Shown: one piece after another, positions 1-10,800 of the stretch
Position numbering within the stretch: the stretch's first letter is position 1
How the letters are laid out: the number at the start of each line of letters is the position of its first letter
Assembly: GCF_910592395.1 (NCBI RefSeq)
Contig: NC_088311.1
Location: 17,300,501 to 17,364,500 of the forward strand
Reading direction: 5' to 3'
DNA from: Lineus longissimus
Lineage: Eukaryota; Nemertea; Pilidiophora; Heteronemertea; Lineidae
DNA length: 64,000 nucleotides
Position numbers and translations under genes: made by a program
The notes under the pieces: generated by a model
The model's database searches: none
Told to the model about the DNA's origin: nothing
The model's input: only the letters and a program-made list of their open reading frames with translations

Positions 1-964
1 ATGAAAGAATCGTAGAACTAAAACATAATAGGCGAACAGAATCATGCCGATTCACTGCACATACTGTGGGAATTCTCCACTTCAAAATACATCGGCGATG
101 TCATCGCGAACAGAGCATGCACTTCCGATATCGTTTTCACAGAAATGTGGCCAAATTTTCAAGAACTAATTTCTGAATTTAGTCCCTAAAGACCTTATGA
201 CTACCACTGGACTAGTGATAATATCGCCTACCAGACTACTTTTTAAGCAGAAAATTGGGTACTTGAGTGTCATTGAGCTCCAAGATAAGATTATTGCACA
301 TGGCGTAAACAACATGCCGCCATTTTGTCTCCGCTTCGGTATTTCGTACGCCGCTTACAATGCACCTTCTCAATTAAAACCAACATAATAAGGCCTTACA
401 TCGTTGATTGAATAGGAACACCACACAAAACACAATAAAGTGGGGGTACAATCGATTACGAAGCTGAAGTGAACAGTGATTTATTCCTGGAGCTACTGCT
501 TTTGTTGTGTAGCTGCCATGTTTTGAGAACTGGCAAATAGGAGACTTCATTGATGGCTGACGTCATCGAGCGGGAATTTGAATCGGCAGAAATAATTAAA
601 TGGCAGGTAGCGCCCTCTCCTGTTAAAATTTTGAACTTTTTCTCAATAAAATAGATTTTCAAGAATTTTATCTTAATATTAGAGCATATTTCGACTAATT
701 CTGCTGCTCCTAGGCCGATATAGGCCAGTTTCCTTCATGCACTCTAGCTCGCAGGAAGTAGGTCGAATGGCGACAAATTTTGTTTTGAAAGTAGAGTTTG
801 ACCAGAAGTATCCAGGAATGCAAAATTGAAGTCTCTAGGTCTTACGGTTACAAAATGTGCACCATGGGTTTAACGGCCGGATGGATGGATGGATGGATGG
901 ATGGACAGACGGACGCCACTGAACAACTTATTTGACAAGCTCGGCTGACTTAGTCAGCTGAGCT
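1..964 (+). mobile_element. Helentron-like non-autonomous repeat, copy 1 (3' part)
   Basis: This is the 3' half of a repeat present in full at 19104-21147 and 42175-44213; the window starts inside it. It ends in a GGAT tetranucleotide run (879-905), the word GGACGCCACTGAAC and a terminal hairpin followed by GAGCTAAAA. There is no long open frame. The hairpin next to a CTAA-type end and the lack of terminal inverted repeats suggest a Helitron/Helentron-type element. The repeat relationship is seen directly; the superfamily is inferred. Confidence 0.6.
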
Positions 965-1063
965 AAAAAAGGAAGAATGATCAGGATCTTAACAGACGCA
1001 ACACACCATACTAGACAAAAGTTAACTAGACCTTTGGTCCATAATCCATTTAATATTTTCCAG

Positions 1064-1220
1064 ATCAATATGGAATTCAACATGATGTTTCCCGCAAAAC
1101 CAAATGATGCTTTCATAAGAAAGATGGGCACCAACTACACGCCGAAAATAATCGCTCATGCTCAAGCAGTAGCAAAGAAGCCGATGGCAGATCTGCTTGC
1201 CACTTATAAAGATGGTGATC
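1064..1220 (+). CDS. Possible internal exon of an unrecognised protein
   Basis: An acceptor (ttttccag, ending 1063) and a strong donor (gtaagt, 1221) bracket 157 nt that are open in one frame. The codons read from Ile-Asn-Met-Glu through a stretch ending YKDGD, leaving one base over (phase 1). The peptide is hydrophilic, with KxxN and AKKPMADLL segments, and I recognise no domain. No partner exon in matching phase is evident nearby. It could be an exon of an upstream gene interrupted by the repeat at its left, or a chance open frame between splice-like words. Confidence 0.3.
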
Positions 1221-1229
1221 GTAAGTAAA

Positions 1230-1720
1230 TTATCATGATGTCCAAATCTATACTATAATGCGCGTTGTGGCCGCTATTTAGGAGGTAATTTTTGTTTCAA
1301 AATTGGGCCTTGGAAATGCGTCGAATTCTTGCAACCTTTGGCTTCGTAGGTCTGGATCATACGTAAGAGTGTCACTGAGGGTGTCATACGTCGAATATCT
1401 TCATGGTTTTAGAATAAATAACAACTTTTCAGAGAGCACGTCGACTGGAGAGCTCCGCTCATTCTCAAAAGCATACACAAACTTCACGCATATTCTCCCT
1501 GCCACATCAGTAGCCGCACTTACACCACCTGAAAATGGACCACCAATCTTGGTTCGGGAACCAATGCTGCACCATCGAAAATCCACCAAGCGCTTACACC
1601 AGCGCTGCAGCTAGTTATAAAATCCGGCTACAGATGGCGCGCAAACAATAAGCAGAAAGCGCCATTTCGAAAATGCCACCTGGAGCCGAACCATCTAACT
1701 AGCTAATTGCCGATCCATTT
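1230..1720. other. Non-coding stretch, nothing recognised
   Basis: There is no convincing coding signal. Near 1590-1610 the words GCGCTTACACCA and CAGCTAG echo the ends of the small inverted-repeat element that follows, so part of this may be a decayed related copy. Confidence 0.4.
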
Positions 1721-1897
1721 GCGCTTACACCACGACAAAGCCGAGCTTTCAACAAACCGGGCGAATTTGGACCATCAAGCTTGGTGGGACAAATTCGCTC
1801 GGCAATTTGTATCGGCAATGGATTGCCGAACCAATTTGTCGCGGCAATGTGGTGGTGTACGTGCAATTGGTCCACCAATATTTCGTGGTGTAAGCGC
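1721..1897. mobile_element. Small MITE-like inverted-repeat element
   Basis: GCGCTTACACCACGA at 1721-1735 is repeated in perfect reverse complement at 1883-1897. The interior contains further short inverted pieces (CGAATTTG/CAAATTCG and TTGGTCC/GGACCAA types), so the whole 177 bp can fold. It encodes nothing. A target duplication is not clear; CTAG-type words lie on both sides. Confidence 0.5.
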
Positions 1898-2300
1898 AGC
1901 TAGTATTAGCTTCCAGCACGTATGTAGTGCTATACAACCTGGTCCATGGTTCAGGGTATTAGCAGGGAGATTAATGATTAGCCTGTTCTATTTTAGTTCT
2001 ATTCGAGAAACACTGACCTGATAAGGCAAATTCTGCAGAGTGGCCTACCGGAACATGCAGTCAGGGTATCAATAAACAGTTATGCCAGGATGGACAAAAT
2101 ATGTACAGTGGCCAGCGCTTGCTCTTTGTTTTATTCTTTAATACTGACTGATGCGTTCTGCATCTCTCCATGCGCCTGGCTTTGGTCCGACAGTGGCATT
2201 GGGTACGGGAGTGGGTAGGTGCCTAATATGTGAGAGCCTTATTTGGAACAGGACCTGCTGTCACTGGTCTCAATGCATTGTGCAAAATAGCGTACTCCAA

Positions 2301-3296
2301 TCAATCTGTGACAAAATAGTAGAAAGTAGAACCCCTATTCTGCATAGGTGGTTAATACCTAAGTCAATATGAAGACAAAGTTTTCCCTTGATCAATGAAC
2401 GCCGCATCTTGCGCCCAAGTTTGCCACATTTGGGGGCTCAGCCGGGATGTTTCGGAGGCAAATAGGGAGTAAATAAAGTGATGCGAGTTGAGTGTAGTTT
2501 AGTACACTTACCATTGATCATTGGCGTATTGGGACTTTGAAACATATATTGAAACAAGTATACAACAGTTAGGGTTAACAAACACAGTGCACGAGCTTTA
2601 ACTGTTCTTTCACGAATAATGCCTCGATTCCAGTACATATATCGTGTCCATGAGTTTCAGAGTATTCCACGCGGACGTTGGTTTTGTGGTGGTGAACAAG
2701 CTGTATAAGAGAACAAACCAAGTCTTAATCAAACTGTTACAAGACACCTATCTACGAAACGCGAAATAACCGACCGAAAATGGGAAATTCTGACGTTACT
2801 TACGTGGTCCCAGGTCTTTTTTATCAGAAAATACAGCCAGATCCCTGTCTGGTCTAACACAGCCAAAGGTCTGCACGCTCGGCCTGTGTCAACATAACTA
2901 AAGCACTATAGGGCCTAGGCCTAGCAAGCCTCTAAACATGGTAAACAGCATTACCTAATCATATTGATCATATTGACTTAGGTATTAACCACCTATGCAG
3001 AATAGGGGTTCTACTTTCTACGATTTTGTCACATTGCTCCCCTCAAAAGTAATTACAGAGTAATTCTATTTTCGCACAAAATATCAGTAAATCTCACATA
3101 CAAAGTTCATGTCTTTTACGATCTACTAAGACATCATCAAATCTCACAAGTCTATGTTTCTTACACTCTACTCAGATAATCTGCCAGTAAGTTATCCTAA
3201 CTGTTGTATACTTGTTTCAATATATGTTTAAAATGAAGACAAAGTTTTCCCTTGATCAATGAACGCCGCATCTTGTGCCCAAGTTTGCCACACAAT
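2301..3296. mobile_element. Rearranged LTR-retroelement remnant with primer-binding site
   Basis: A 60-bp block (about 2370-2430, from ATGAAGACAAAG to GTTTGCCACA) recurs in the same orientation at 3233-3293. The first copy is followed after two bases by TGGGGGCTCAGCCGGGAT (2431-2448), which differs at two positions from the well-known tRNA-Pro primer-binding site, as expected just downstream of a 5' LTR ending in CA. A 63-bp block at 2309-2371 is inverted at 2969-3033, and a 34-bp block at 2540-2573 is inverted at 3197-3230. No gag or pol frame survives. This looks like a small LTR element scrambled by inversion. Confidence 0.45.
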
Positions 3297-3699
3297 CTAT
3301 TGGGGGTTGCATGTAGATAGCAGCAATAAGTCCCTAAATGCAGTTAATTTCGTGTTTAACCTTTAATAAAACTTCAGTAACGTTAGAAATTTAATGTAGC
3401 TCAATCATCGTGCCCATTTAACTAATGTATATTACATTTCAACTTTGCCCGCTCCATGGGTATATGCTTAAGTCTTAATGCTAAAATCTACCACCGAACT
3501 GCTAAATGAAATTTTCAATCAGTTTTAGAGTTGCAAAAACTGTCGTTCCTCCAGACATCATAATTCTCAAGGGTGGAAAACAGTTTTGAAAAATTTTCTT
3601 TTATGAGCATAATTGCCTCAGAGCAAGGAACATATTTGTGAAAAAAAACGTCAACAGTTTCAGAAAACACTGTTCTTCACAAATATTTAACACTCTGTC

Positions 3700-4643
3700 C
3701 AAGGAGGATACCGCGGTGACGTCACATCACGTGATCCCGACCCATATTAGTGATCGCTATGGCCAATCAGATTCAGTCTACTGACAGCACCAGCACTGAA
3801 CACTTCTCCGCGTCTCACTGTCTGGTGCGCTCCTGTACACAAAAACACCAATAGACACGAAATATTGCAATACCTAGTATGGATTCTTCCTGTGTAAAAT
3901 AAAATTTACAGAGCAGATTAACTTCCACGAATAAAAAAGACGTTTGGCGTGGCCAAAGTGCGGAAATAATGTCTCCGCTAAAATACACTACGAAATACAC
4001 TAGGCAATGCACTACGCAATATACAGTAGAGATGTAGTTGAGTTTGTTATTGTTTTGACTTAGAAGCCCGCCCATATCATAATATATTCATGTATTCATG
4101 AAGTATGAACTCATTTCTGTCCCATACAACTCTAAGAACAGTCAATTTCTCCTTAAATCATCACCGAAACAGCGATATCCGCAGGAAGATTTCGTTCTAG
4201 TGTCCGAAAATGCATGATCTTACAAGGGCGCTAACTCGACAAATAGAGGGGATCTATGGAGATCTATGCGAGTTTTAGGTATTACAGGTCTCGAACTTGT
4301 AAAATCTGTGAGCATGCCTCCAAATCCCATTATGATAATGAAGAGATTGCCCCATATCTGGGAGACTGTTTTGAAACCATCGCTAATTTTGGAAGATCGG
4401 TGCCCGGCTATTTGGTTTAAAAAACCCTATTTTTCCCCATCAAAACAGCACTTTTCATTATTCAAATGATAGCTTATTGTCTGAAGACTTATTTCCTAGC
4501 AGAAAAGTACTAATAACTCTGATTTGATGCGAAAAATCTAACTTTTTTGATGACTTGATTTTCCCTTGGCCGTGGATCGAGTTTGTTTACAATATGCAGC
4601 GCCATCTTGGAAAAGCCGTGACGTCACCGCGGTATCCTCCTTG
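3700..4643. mobile_element. 944-bp terminal-inverted-repeat element with 9-bp target duplication
   Basis: The ends are a perfect 26-bp inverted repeat beginning CAAGGAGGATACCGCGG (3700-3725 and 4618-4643). The flanks are identical 9-mers CACTCTGTC at 3691-3699 and 4644-4652. No transposase is encoded; the short open frames inside show no domains. A 9-bp duplication is typical of Mutator-like elements; hAT (8 bp) or Merlin (8-9 bp) are alternatives. Confidence 0.8.
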
Positions 4644-4652
4644 CACTCTGTC

Positions 4653-5640
4653 TGTCTTAGTTATGGAAGATAATTTGCACCCAAAACAGGAATGGTATCA
4701 AAGTAAATCGTCAGTCGGCTAAGTTCACGAAATTCCTATTTCAGAAAGCTTGTGTGCCTTGCTTTTACTGGTGCAAGTATTTTCACCCAACAACTCACAG
4801 AACAAGCAAAAGGCTATGAAGGGCGAGGTGGTTTCGAACGAAACATGCAGCAGAGCAGATGCGGATAGCTATCTCATCCAGTTCTTCCCAGTAAGTGCCT
4901 ACCCCCGGTAAATGCTTTTCATTCCGACAATCAATAACAAGGTTTTGACTATAATTAATAGTATGTACCCGTACCTGTAGGAGTACTATTAGTATTAATA
5001 ATTAATAGAACGTGTCAATCATGCCGAACTTGAGTTCTGGTGCACCAAAGTTCAAACAAAAGCTTTGCTAATAACTCAAAACAAACAAAACAAAACAATA
5101 CAATGCACAAAGTTTTGAATAATATTTTAAACCTGTGCTGTCGAAGAAGTCCATTCTGATTTCAAACTACAAAAAGATGCAAAAACGGAAAATTTAAGTA
5201 ATGATGTAATGTAAGCGGAGTAGGTTACAAGTATGCCAAGCAAGTATGCCAATACAAAACATTACAGGCCTCCACCTATCAGGAGTGACTGAAATGCCAG
5301 GGGGCCATGTGCTAACCTGCCGTCAGTGTCACGTCACTGAAATGAGGACAAGATTCAAGAAGGTGTGGATAAGGCCAAAGCTATTAGGCCCAAGATAAAA
5401 TAATTTCATTCATTCATGGATCAATTCGGCTGAGCAGGAGAGATAGGCCTATTTTACACAAATTTGAATTTTTTTGAATGACTGTCCATTATTTCAAGAT
5501 ATCAGTAGTTGAAAGCCGAGAGAATTAATCAGCATGGTTACCATCTGATCTCACTAAAAGAGGGCAGTACAACATTGACATGACCTGTGTTGGTTGTTGC
5601 CTGGCTACGGCTAATCGATGTAAACAGTATAGTTTCACCC
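4653..5640. other. AT-rich stretch, nothing recognised
   Basis: I see no open frame with a recognisable domain, no tandem array and no clear inverted repeat here. Confidence 0.4.
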
Positions 5641-5780
5641 GCTCGATTTTGAGTTTCGCTCGTCAAAGAAACAAAATTGTGAGAAACTGTGGTCTTTCAG
5701 TGACAAACTGAAATGACAAGAGGAGTAACAAAAACCAAAAGAACAATCCCAAACGTTCTTTGGGGGATCTTGACGATTCG

Positions 5781-6589
5781 ATGACGAAATTTAGCACGCC
5801 GAAGCGTGGAACTTCACGCGGCGGTACTGTCTCGGGCATTGCCAAACCGAACGATGTACAGGGTGTACAGAAAAACGTGCCTGTGCAACGAACTGTTGAC
5901 ATGGACACACTCGCTGACACTATTCTTGGAAAAATGAGTCTGAAATTGGCTGATATGATTGAAAACGCTGTAGCAAATGCTATGGACAAAGCCCTGGGAA
6001 ATCTCCAAGACATAGTAGACATTGCTGTCAATAAAGCTGTGAAAGGCAAACTCGGTGGCCTGTCAACCCAAGTCCTTCTTGGGAAGTATAGGAACGACCA
6101 ATTGGAGCAGTATACTAGAAGAGAGACTCTCCAAATTTGTGGAATAGAAGAAATGGAGGGAGAAAACGTGGAAGCGAAAGTTCTTGAAGTCGCGCACAGC
6201 ATTGAAGTCCCACTGAAACCCGAGGACATTAGTGTTGTTCATCGAAATGGAGTGAAGCGGGGCAATAATCCGCGCCCCATCCTATGCAGATTCGTTTCAA
6301 GAAAGAACAAGGACAAAATTTTGCAAAACCATTCTAAACTAAAAATCTTAGCGAAAAAGACTTTCATTTTCGAAGACCTCACCCAGTTGAGATCAAAATG
6401 CTCAACCTGGTCAAGAGGCACCCCACAGTCCATCACGCGTATACCTCAAATGGGAAAATTGTCGCATGTGTGAAAGACACGAAGGATCCAACCAAGTTCA
6501 AGGATAAGGTGTACATTGATACACCTGAAGACCTGTACAACATTGGCTTCGAGACCATCCCATTCAAAGAACTTGGAATTGTTGAATAG
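5781..6589 (+). pseudogene. Non-LTR retrotransposon ORF1 (gag-like), frameshifted
   Basis: This encodes the RNA-binding ORF1 of a LINE. The N-terminal part is basic. The middle has an amphipathic stretch suited to coiled-coil formation, followed by an RRM-like segment containing LEQYTRRETLQICGI, an SVVHRNG motif and RPILCRFVSRKNKDKIL, typical of LINE ORF1 RNA-binding domains. The frame shifts near 6395-6400 and resumes in another frame, with a C-terminal IDTPEDLYNIGF segment ending at 6589. The frame is open from about 5709 without an ATG; 5781 is the first in-frame ATG, and an out-of-frame ATG at 5714 suggests a second small indel. ORF2 follows 33 bp downstream, the usual LINE order. The clade is not assigned. 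Confidence 0.75.
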
Positions 6590-6622
6590 GACATCCCAAG
6601 GGGGAGCACATGTGAACAACAT

Positions 6623-6952
6623 GTAAGACTATGTGCCCTAAATGTTTGTGGTTTGAAGAGCAAGCTAAGGACACCAGACTTTAATGATTACGTTGATAAT
6701 TTTGACATTTTGTGTTTTTCTGAAACGAAGTTAACTGACTTTGATACAATTTCAGTTCCCAATTATGAGTTTCATATGAACAACCGAGGTATTAGAGACA
6801 GAATCGCCTCAGGAGGTGTTGGTATTCTTATTGCTGAGAAACTAGCGAGCAAAGTTGAAGTGCTTGAACCCAAGTCAAGATATGTATTACGGTGTGTTAT
6901 TGACAAATCATTAACAGGTTTTGAACATGATGTGTTGTTGGGGAGTGTATAA
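6623..6952 (+). pseudogene. LINE ORF2 N-terminus (APE-type endonuclease), truncated
   Basis: The frame opens with LCALNVCGLKSKL and continues with a CFSETKL motif (the catalytic Glu region of APE-like endonucleases) and a GGVGILI strand, all standard in the first 100 residues of LINE ORF2. The enzyme nicks target DNA for target-primed reverse transcription. No ATG is visible in the retained start. The frame stops at 6950-6952, just before a pogo element that begins at 6974. The remaining endonuclease and all of the reverse transcriptase are missing here; a C-terminal ORF2 piece lies beyond the pogo element. Confidence 0.8.
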
Positions 6953-7000
6953 ATTCTTCCAGAACAGTAAATACTCTAGTTACTTCTCTCTAAGCCCGGT

Positions 7001-7626
7001 TTCGAATATGCAAGGCATAGCCTACACAATCACGTGGTTCTCGACTCTATTCAACACGATTGACCAATGTGTGAGTGGCACCACGTCGCCCACTGATGGC
7101 CATGCATGGTCATGGCTTAGTGGTCTAGACCGTGTCTATTTCAAAGGAAGAATTCAAACAATTAGGCCCATGGGTTCATAAAATCTGCACTTTGATTGAC
7201 TGGATGATTCAAAACGTACGCCTATACAGGGTATTCCAAAAAGTGCATGCTAACTTTCTGTTTTACTCTAAAACGATGTTTAGGCTGTACTGTTTACACT
7301 CAGTATTTCTATGCTTAAATAAAGGATCATTCTCACATGTGTGATTCTTTGCCAGGCCTAATCCTAGACATCAGTCATTGTCAGTGTGATGTACCTTATA
7401 AGAAAACGCTGGGTGCTTTATTTCTGGACACGATGTAAAAGGTGACATGAGTAATGAAACAGTGTAGTCATCAGTGAAATAAAGAAGTGACATGAGTGAT
7501 GCATGGCGTTTAATTAAGGCACAAAAATGTTGTCTATTTCTTTTACTTCATCTCTATATTGGGGGTTTTGGCCCTATATAAACCGATGCCAACTACCCTA
7601 TCCTCAGACAGACTTCAATAATCGAC
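7001..7626. other. 5' untranslated part of the pogo element
   Basis: This non-coding DNA lies between the left terminal repeat and the transposase ATG. No conserved open frame was seen. Confidence 0.5.
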
Positions 7627-8982
7627 ATGGAACCTCAAGAACCATTGCCAAAACGTCGGAGGAGCTATTCCGTCCACGAGAAAATCGCCTATCTGAGAGA
7701 CCTAGAGGCAGCCCTGCTGAATGGCACCGTCAACACCATGACAGAGTTTGCGGCAAACTACAACATTCCAGTCGAAACTCTCCGAAAGTGGCATCTACAA
7801 CACCTACAAGATCAAGAAGCAGACGGCAGAGGCAGCGACAGAACTGTGAAAGAGCGACTGGTTGGTCTCTAGCCATTGGTTGAAGATCGTATCCATGAAT
7901 GGTTCCTGCAAGTTCGAGAGCGCCGCCTTCCTCTTGCTATCCAGGACATACAAGAGAAAGCCATGACGATATTTGATGAATGGTGGAATGAGACACCAGA
8001 GAACCGGAGACAGGCCATAGTCCAAGCAAGACCCGAGTACCATGAGTTCCATGCATCCGTTGGCTGGGTGGAAGGTTTTATGAAGCGGAAGAGGATCACC
8101 TTGCGAAAGACTAACAAGAACACCACGACGTTGCCTGCTGATGCTGCAGCCTGAGTTGAAGTCTTCCGAAATGATGCAACTGGTACCATCGACCGTTTCA
8201 ACATCCAGATGAGAGTCGTGTTCAATATGGACCAGACGTTTCTCCTTTTTGAGATCCGACCGATGTACACTGCAAATACCAAGGGAGCCCAGTCCATCGA
8301 CGTCCGAACATCAAGGTCCAACACCAAACTGGGGTGTACAGTCACGCTTTGCATCACAGCAACTGGCGGAAAATTAGATGCCCACGTTACGTTCCCAAGA
8401 AGAGGCTTTGTCCGTCAGCTGAATGCCTTACTGCAAGAAGACTTGCCTGCCAACGTCAAGGTGACCTCCTCTGCGACGGGATGGATGAAGGAGGAAACTG
8501 TTCATCACTGGCTCGATGAAGTTTTCGCACTGCACGTCACTGAGCAGCAGCCCGACAAGTTTCTTCTCCTTGTAGACCGATACCGTGTCCATCAAACGGA
8601 AGGCTTTGGCATGAGAGTGACTGAGATGGCTGGCATTCTTCAATTCATTCCGGCAGGATGCACGTCTCTTGTGCAGCCCCTTGACGTCGCCGTCATGAAG
8701 TCTTTTAAGTGCCACGCATGAACCCAGTGGAAGAACTGGAAAAGGGACAACACGAATGAAGCCGGCCAGTGCGATAGGATAGGACTAAGAGACGTTGTGA
8801 ACATTGTAAGCCAAGCCTGGGAAGCTGTAGATCAGCAGGTTATCGTAAACGGATTTGAGGCTGCATTCTGCCCTGCACCCATCGACGCTGGACCCCTGAA
8901 TGCTTTGGACGAGGAGGAGGATGAACAGGAGCCAGGACTTGAATTGGTGGACATTGCTGAACACGAAATTGACATTGAGTGA
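7627..8982 (+). pseudogene. Pogo/Tigger (CENP-B-like) transposase with three nonsense codons
   Basis: One uninterrupted 452-codon frame carries three internal stops (7870 TAG, 8152 TGA, 8719 TGA) and no frameshift. Residues 1-60 form a psq/CENP-B-type helix-turn-helix (SYSVHEKIAYLRDLEAAL...NIPVETLRKW). Residues 84-175 form a CENP-B HTH DNA-binding domain (VGWVEGFMKRKRITL). The DDE domain has Asp202 in VFNMDQT, Asp317 in LLLVDRYRVH and Asp353 in LVQPLDVAVMKSFK, matching the D-D-D layout of Tigger transposases. The C-terminus is acidic (EEEDEQEPG). It would cut and paste its own element at TA. The ATG at 7627 precedes the HTH directly. All three stops can be derived by single C-to-T changes (CAG and CGA codons), so decay is recent. 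A domesticated role is unlikely given the stops. Confidence 0.9.
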
Positions 8983-9033
8983 TTGACTAAGCCTAAGAAC
9001 TTGAAATGTGTCCGTATCACGAGCGAATCCGTA

Positions 9034-9567
9034 AGGCCTAAACAAAAAAAATGCTGTGTTTCGGGTCGCACGACAGACCCTACCGAAAAGCCCCGACCCT
9101 AGATTTAAAAAAAATAAATAAAAATTATGGAATTTTAAGGTTGTATTTTATACTGCCATAAAATAGTAATTGTGTAGTAGTATTTGCCATAATTGCATGA
9201 AATACTACTAAACTGCTATATTTAAAGTATTTTCTCTTAATCTCTTTCTCAAAAATTGGCGTTACGTGTCATTTTAAGCCCAAATTAAGACTTACAGGGT
9301 GAGCCCAAATTAGGGTAGAAAATTAGAAGGTGTATCCCAAAAGATGTAATTGAAAGGCCTGATTATAAGCAGGTAGGATATGCGTAGGCTTCGAAATTCA
9401 CGACGGCAAATGCGTCGAGCAACAAACAGTACTTTTGAGTGTGAATTTCAATCATAAAGTACTATTGAGGAAAAAAATTAAATAAAATAAAATAATCTTC
9501 CGATCGTCCTACCCTAAAATTTATTTTTGAGGTGACCCGAAACGCAGCATTTTTTTGTTTAGGCCTA
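9034..9567. mobile_element. MITE with 33-bp inverted repeats, nested in pogo
   Basis: AGGCCTAAACAAAAAAAATG at 9034 starts an inverted repeat that runs to TTTCGGGTC (9066). Its reverse complement is at 9534-9567, with one mismatch and one A-run indel. The AT-rich interior is non-coding. It lies directly after the transposase stop, so it is either an insertion or subterminal sequence of the pogo element. Confidence 0.6.
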
Positions 9568-9574
9568 AGCTATA

Positions 9575-9649
9575 AGGGAGGTTTCGCAAATTCGAAGTAG
9601 AAATTCGTTGTTCGTACTTCGTAGTCCGTCGAATTTGCGAAACCTCCCT
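9575..9649. repeat. 75-bp perfect hairpin
   Basis: Perfect 21-bp arms (AGGGAGGTTTCGCAAATTCG at 9575, partner ending 9649) enclose a 33-bp loop. It starts 8 bp after the MITE. It may be a tiny foldback element or a structured transcript segment; no coding potential. Confidence 0.6.
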
Positions 9650-10094
9650 ATTGTCAGTGTTGTGATTAAATTATGAATTAAAACGCATTGTGTTAGTGGT
9701 TATAATACATTGAGCGTTGAAATGAAAACGATTGTTTTTTTAATCTTCCTGTAAAATCAATACGGACAGAAGCATTGAACCGTATTTCCATACGGCTACA
9801 TGTACATGTACATGGTGGTTTCGAAGATTTTTCTCACAAGCATACGAGTTTGGCAATTTGCTTTGGGCATTTTTTCTGAACCACCCCGTAGCCCAATACC
9901 ACATGGACTGATTAGAAATGGATCCACCACACAATACAGGATAGTGTCTCGTGGATAGGTCACCATGATCAGTTTCAAGTCATCGTATTAAAATAAAAAT
10001 TATCCACCACTGTCAATCAACTTGCCACCACCAGCGACAACCGACAAATGCCAGCCAATCCACAAAGGCCCTGCTCAGTCCATTGTGCACTGGA

Positions 10095-10194
10095 NNNNNN
10101 NNNNNNNNNNNNNNNNNNNNNNNNNNNNNNNNNNNNNNNNNNNNNNNNNNNNNNNNNNNNNNNNNNNNNNNNNNNNNNNNNNNNNNNNNNNNNN
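10095..10194. other. Assembly gap (100 N)
   Basis: Exactly 100 undetermined bases, the usual arbitrary gap size. It lies inside the pogo element, so the true element length is unknown. Confidence 0.99.
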
Positions 10195-10287
10195 TTATTT
10201 CCAGTGTGTATTGGGGCCGGTTATGCCAAGAGTTAATGAACCTGTCGTACCGGGCTTAGAGAGAAGTAACTAGAGTATATTCTAAAT

Positions 10288-10503
10288 GTATCCAAATACA
10301 CACCAAGCTGTATGATTTATCACGAACTTGGACGTCACCCAATCAGTGTATCAATTATTGAGAGAATGGTTAATTATTTGGCAAAACTGGAATCTCCAAA
10401 AAGCAAAGACAAGTGGGGTAGTTTGTTGTATAATATTGTAAAAGATCAACATGATCATGGTGTTAGAGTAATGTATAAACCCTTGCTAACCCTCACCTGG
10501 TGA
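10288..10503 (+). pseudogene. LINE ORF2 C-terminal fragment
   Basis: The frame reads KYTPSCMIYHELGRHPISV, then ERMVNYLAKL and LLYNIVKDQ. The pattern 'KYTxN..V..ELGRxPL....' followed by '..MI.YW..L' is usual downstream of the reverse transcriptase in many metazoan LINEs. It starts a few bases after the pogo right end, in the same strand as the ORF1/endonuclease piece at 5781-6952. If both belong to one insertion, roughly 600 codons including the whole reverse transcriptase are absent. Confidence 0.6.
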
Positions 10504-10504
10504 A

Positions 10505-10800
10505 ATAATATGCCGAGGCAGCTCAGGTAGCCAAACCAAATTGAGAAAGAGCTGACCAGCTGACCGGCTTCAAGTAGCTGGTTGGAGAACAGGTGGGTGG
10601 TGGCAAGAGAAAGGTGAAGGAACGAGGAGTGTAATATAGAATGTAGGAGAAGAAAGATGTATTTTTGTGTGTCGAGTGAAATAATAAAAAGGAGCTATAT
10701 CCCCAATTTAATGTGTTGTAAGAAGTTAATTTAACAATGGTGGACTAACCCGGGGACTGCTGTGTGCCATCAAAGTGAAATGTGATCAGTATTTATAACC
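10505..10800 (+). mobile_element. Putative 5' LTR end and leader of the gypsy element
   Basis: The stretch ends with AATAAAAAGG near 10684 and TTAATTTAACA, followed by TGGTGGACTAACCCGGGG (10739-10756), which has the TGG start expected of a tRNA primer-binding site. It lies just before the gag-like frame. I found no matching 3' LTR downstream, so the LTR assignment is tentative. Confidence 0.35.

Larger units (their letters stand above)
6974..10275 (+). mobile_element. Pogo/Tigger-type DNA transposon, 3.3 kb
   Basis: CTCTAGTTACTTCTCTCTAA at 6974 begins a perfect 27-bp terminal inverted repeat whose partner ends at 10275. Both ends abut TA (6972-6973 and 10276-10277), the duplication expected for Tc1/mariner/pogo. 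Inside are a CENP-B-like transposase (7627-8982), two hairpin elements (9034-9567 and 9575-9649) and a 100-base gap. It is inserted in a LINE, whose ORF2 pieces lie on both sides. Confidence 0.88.
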
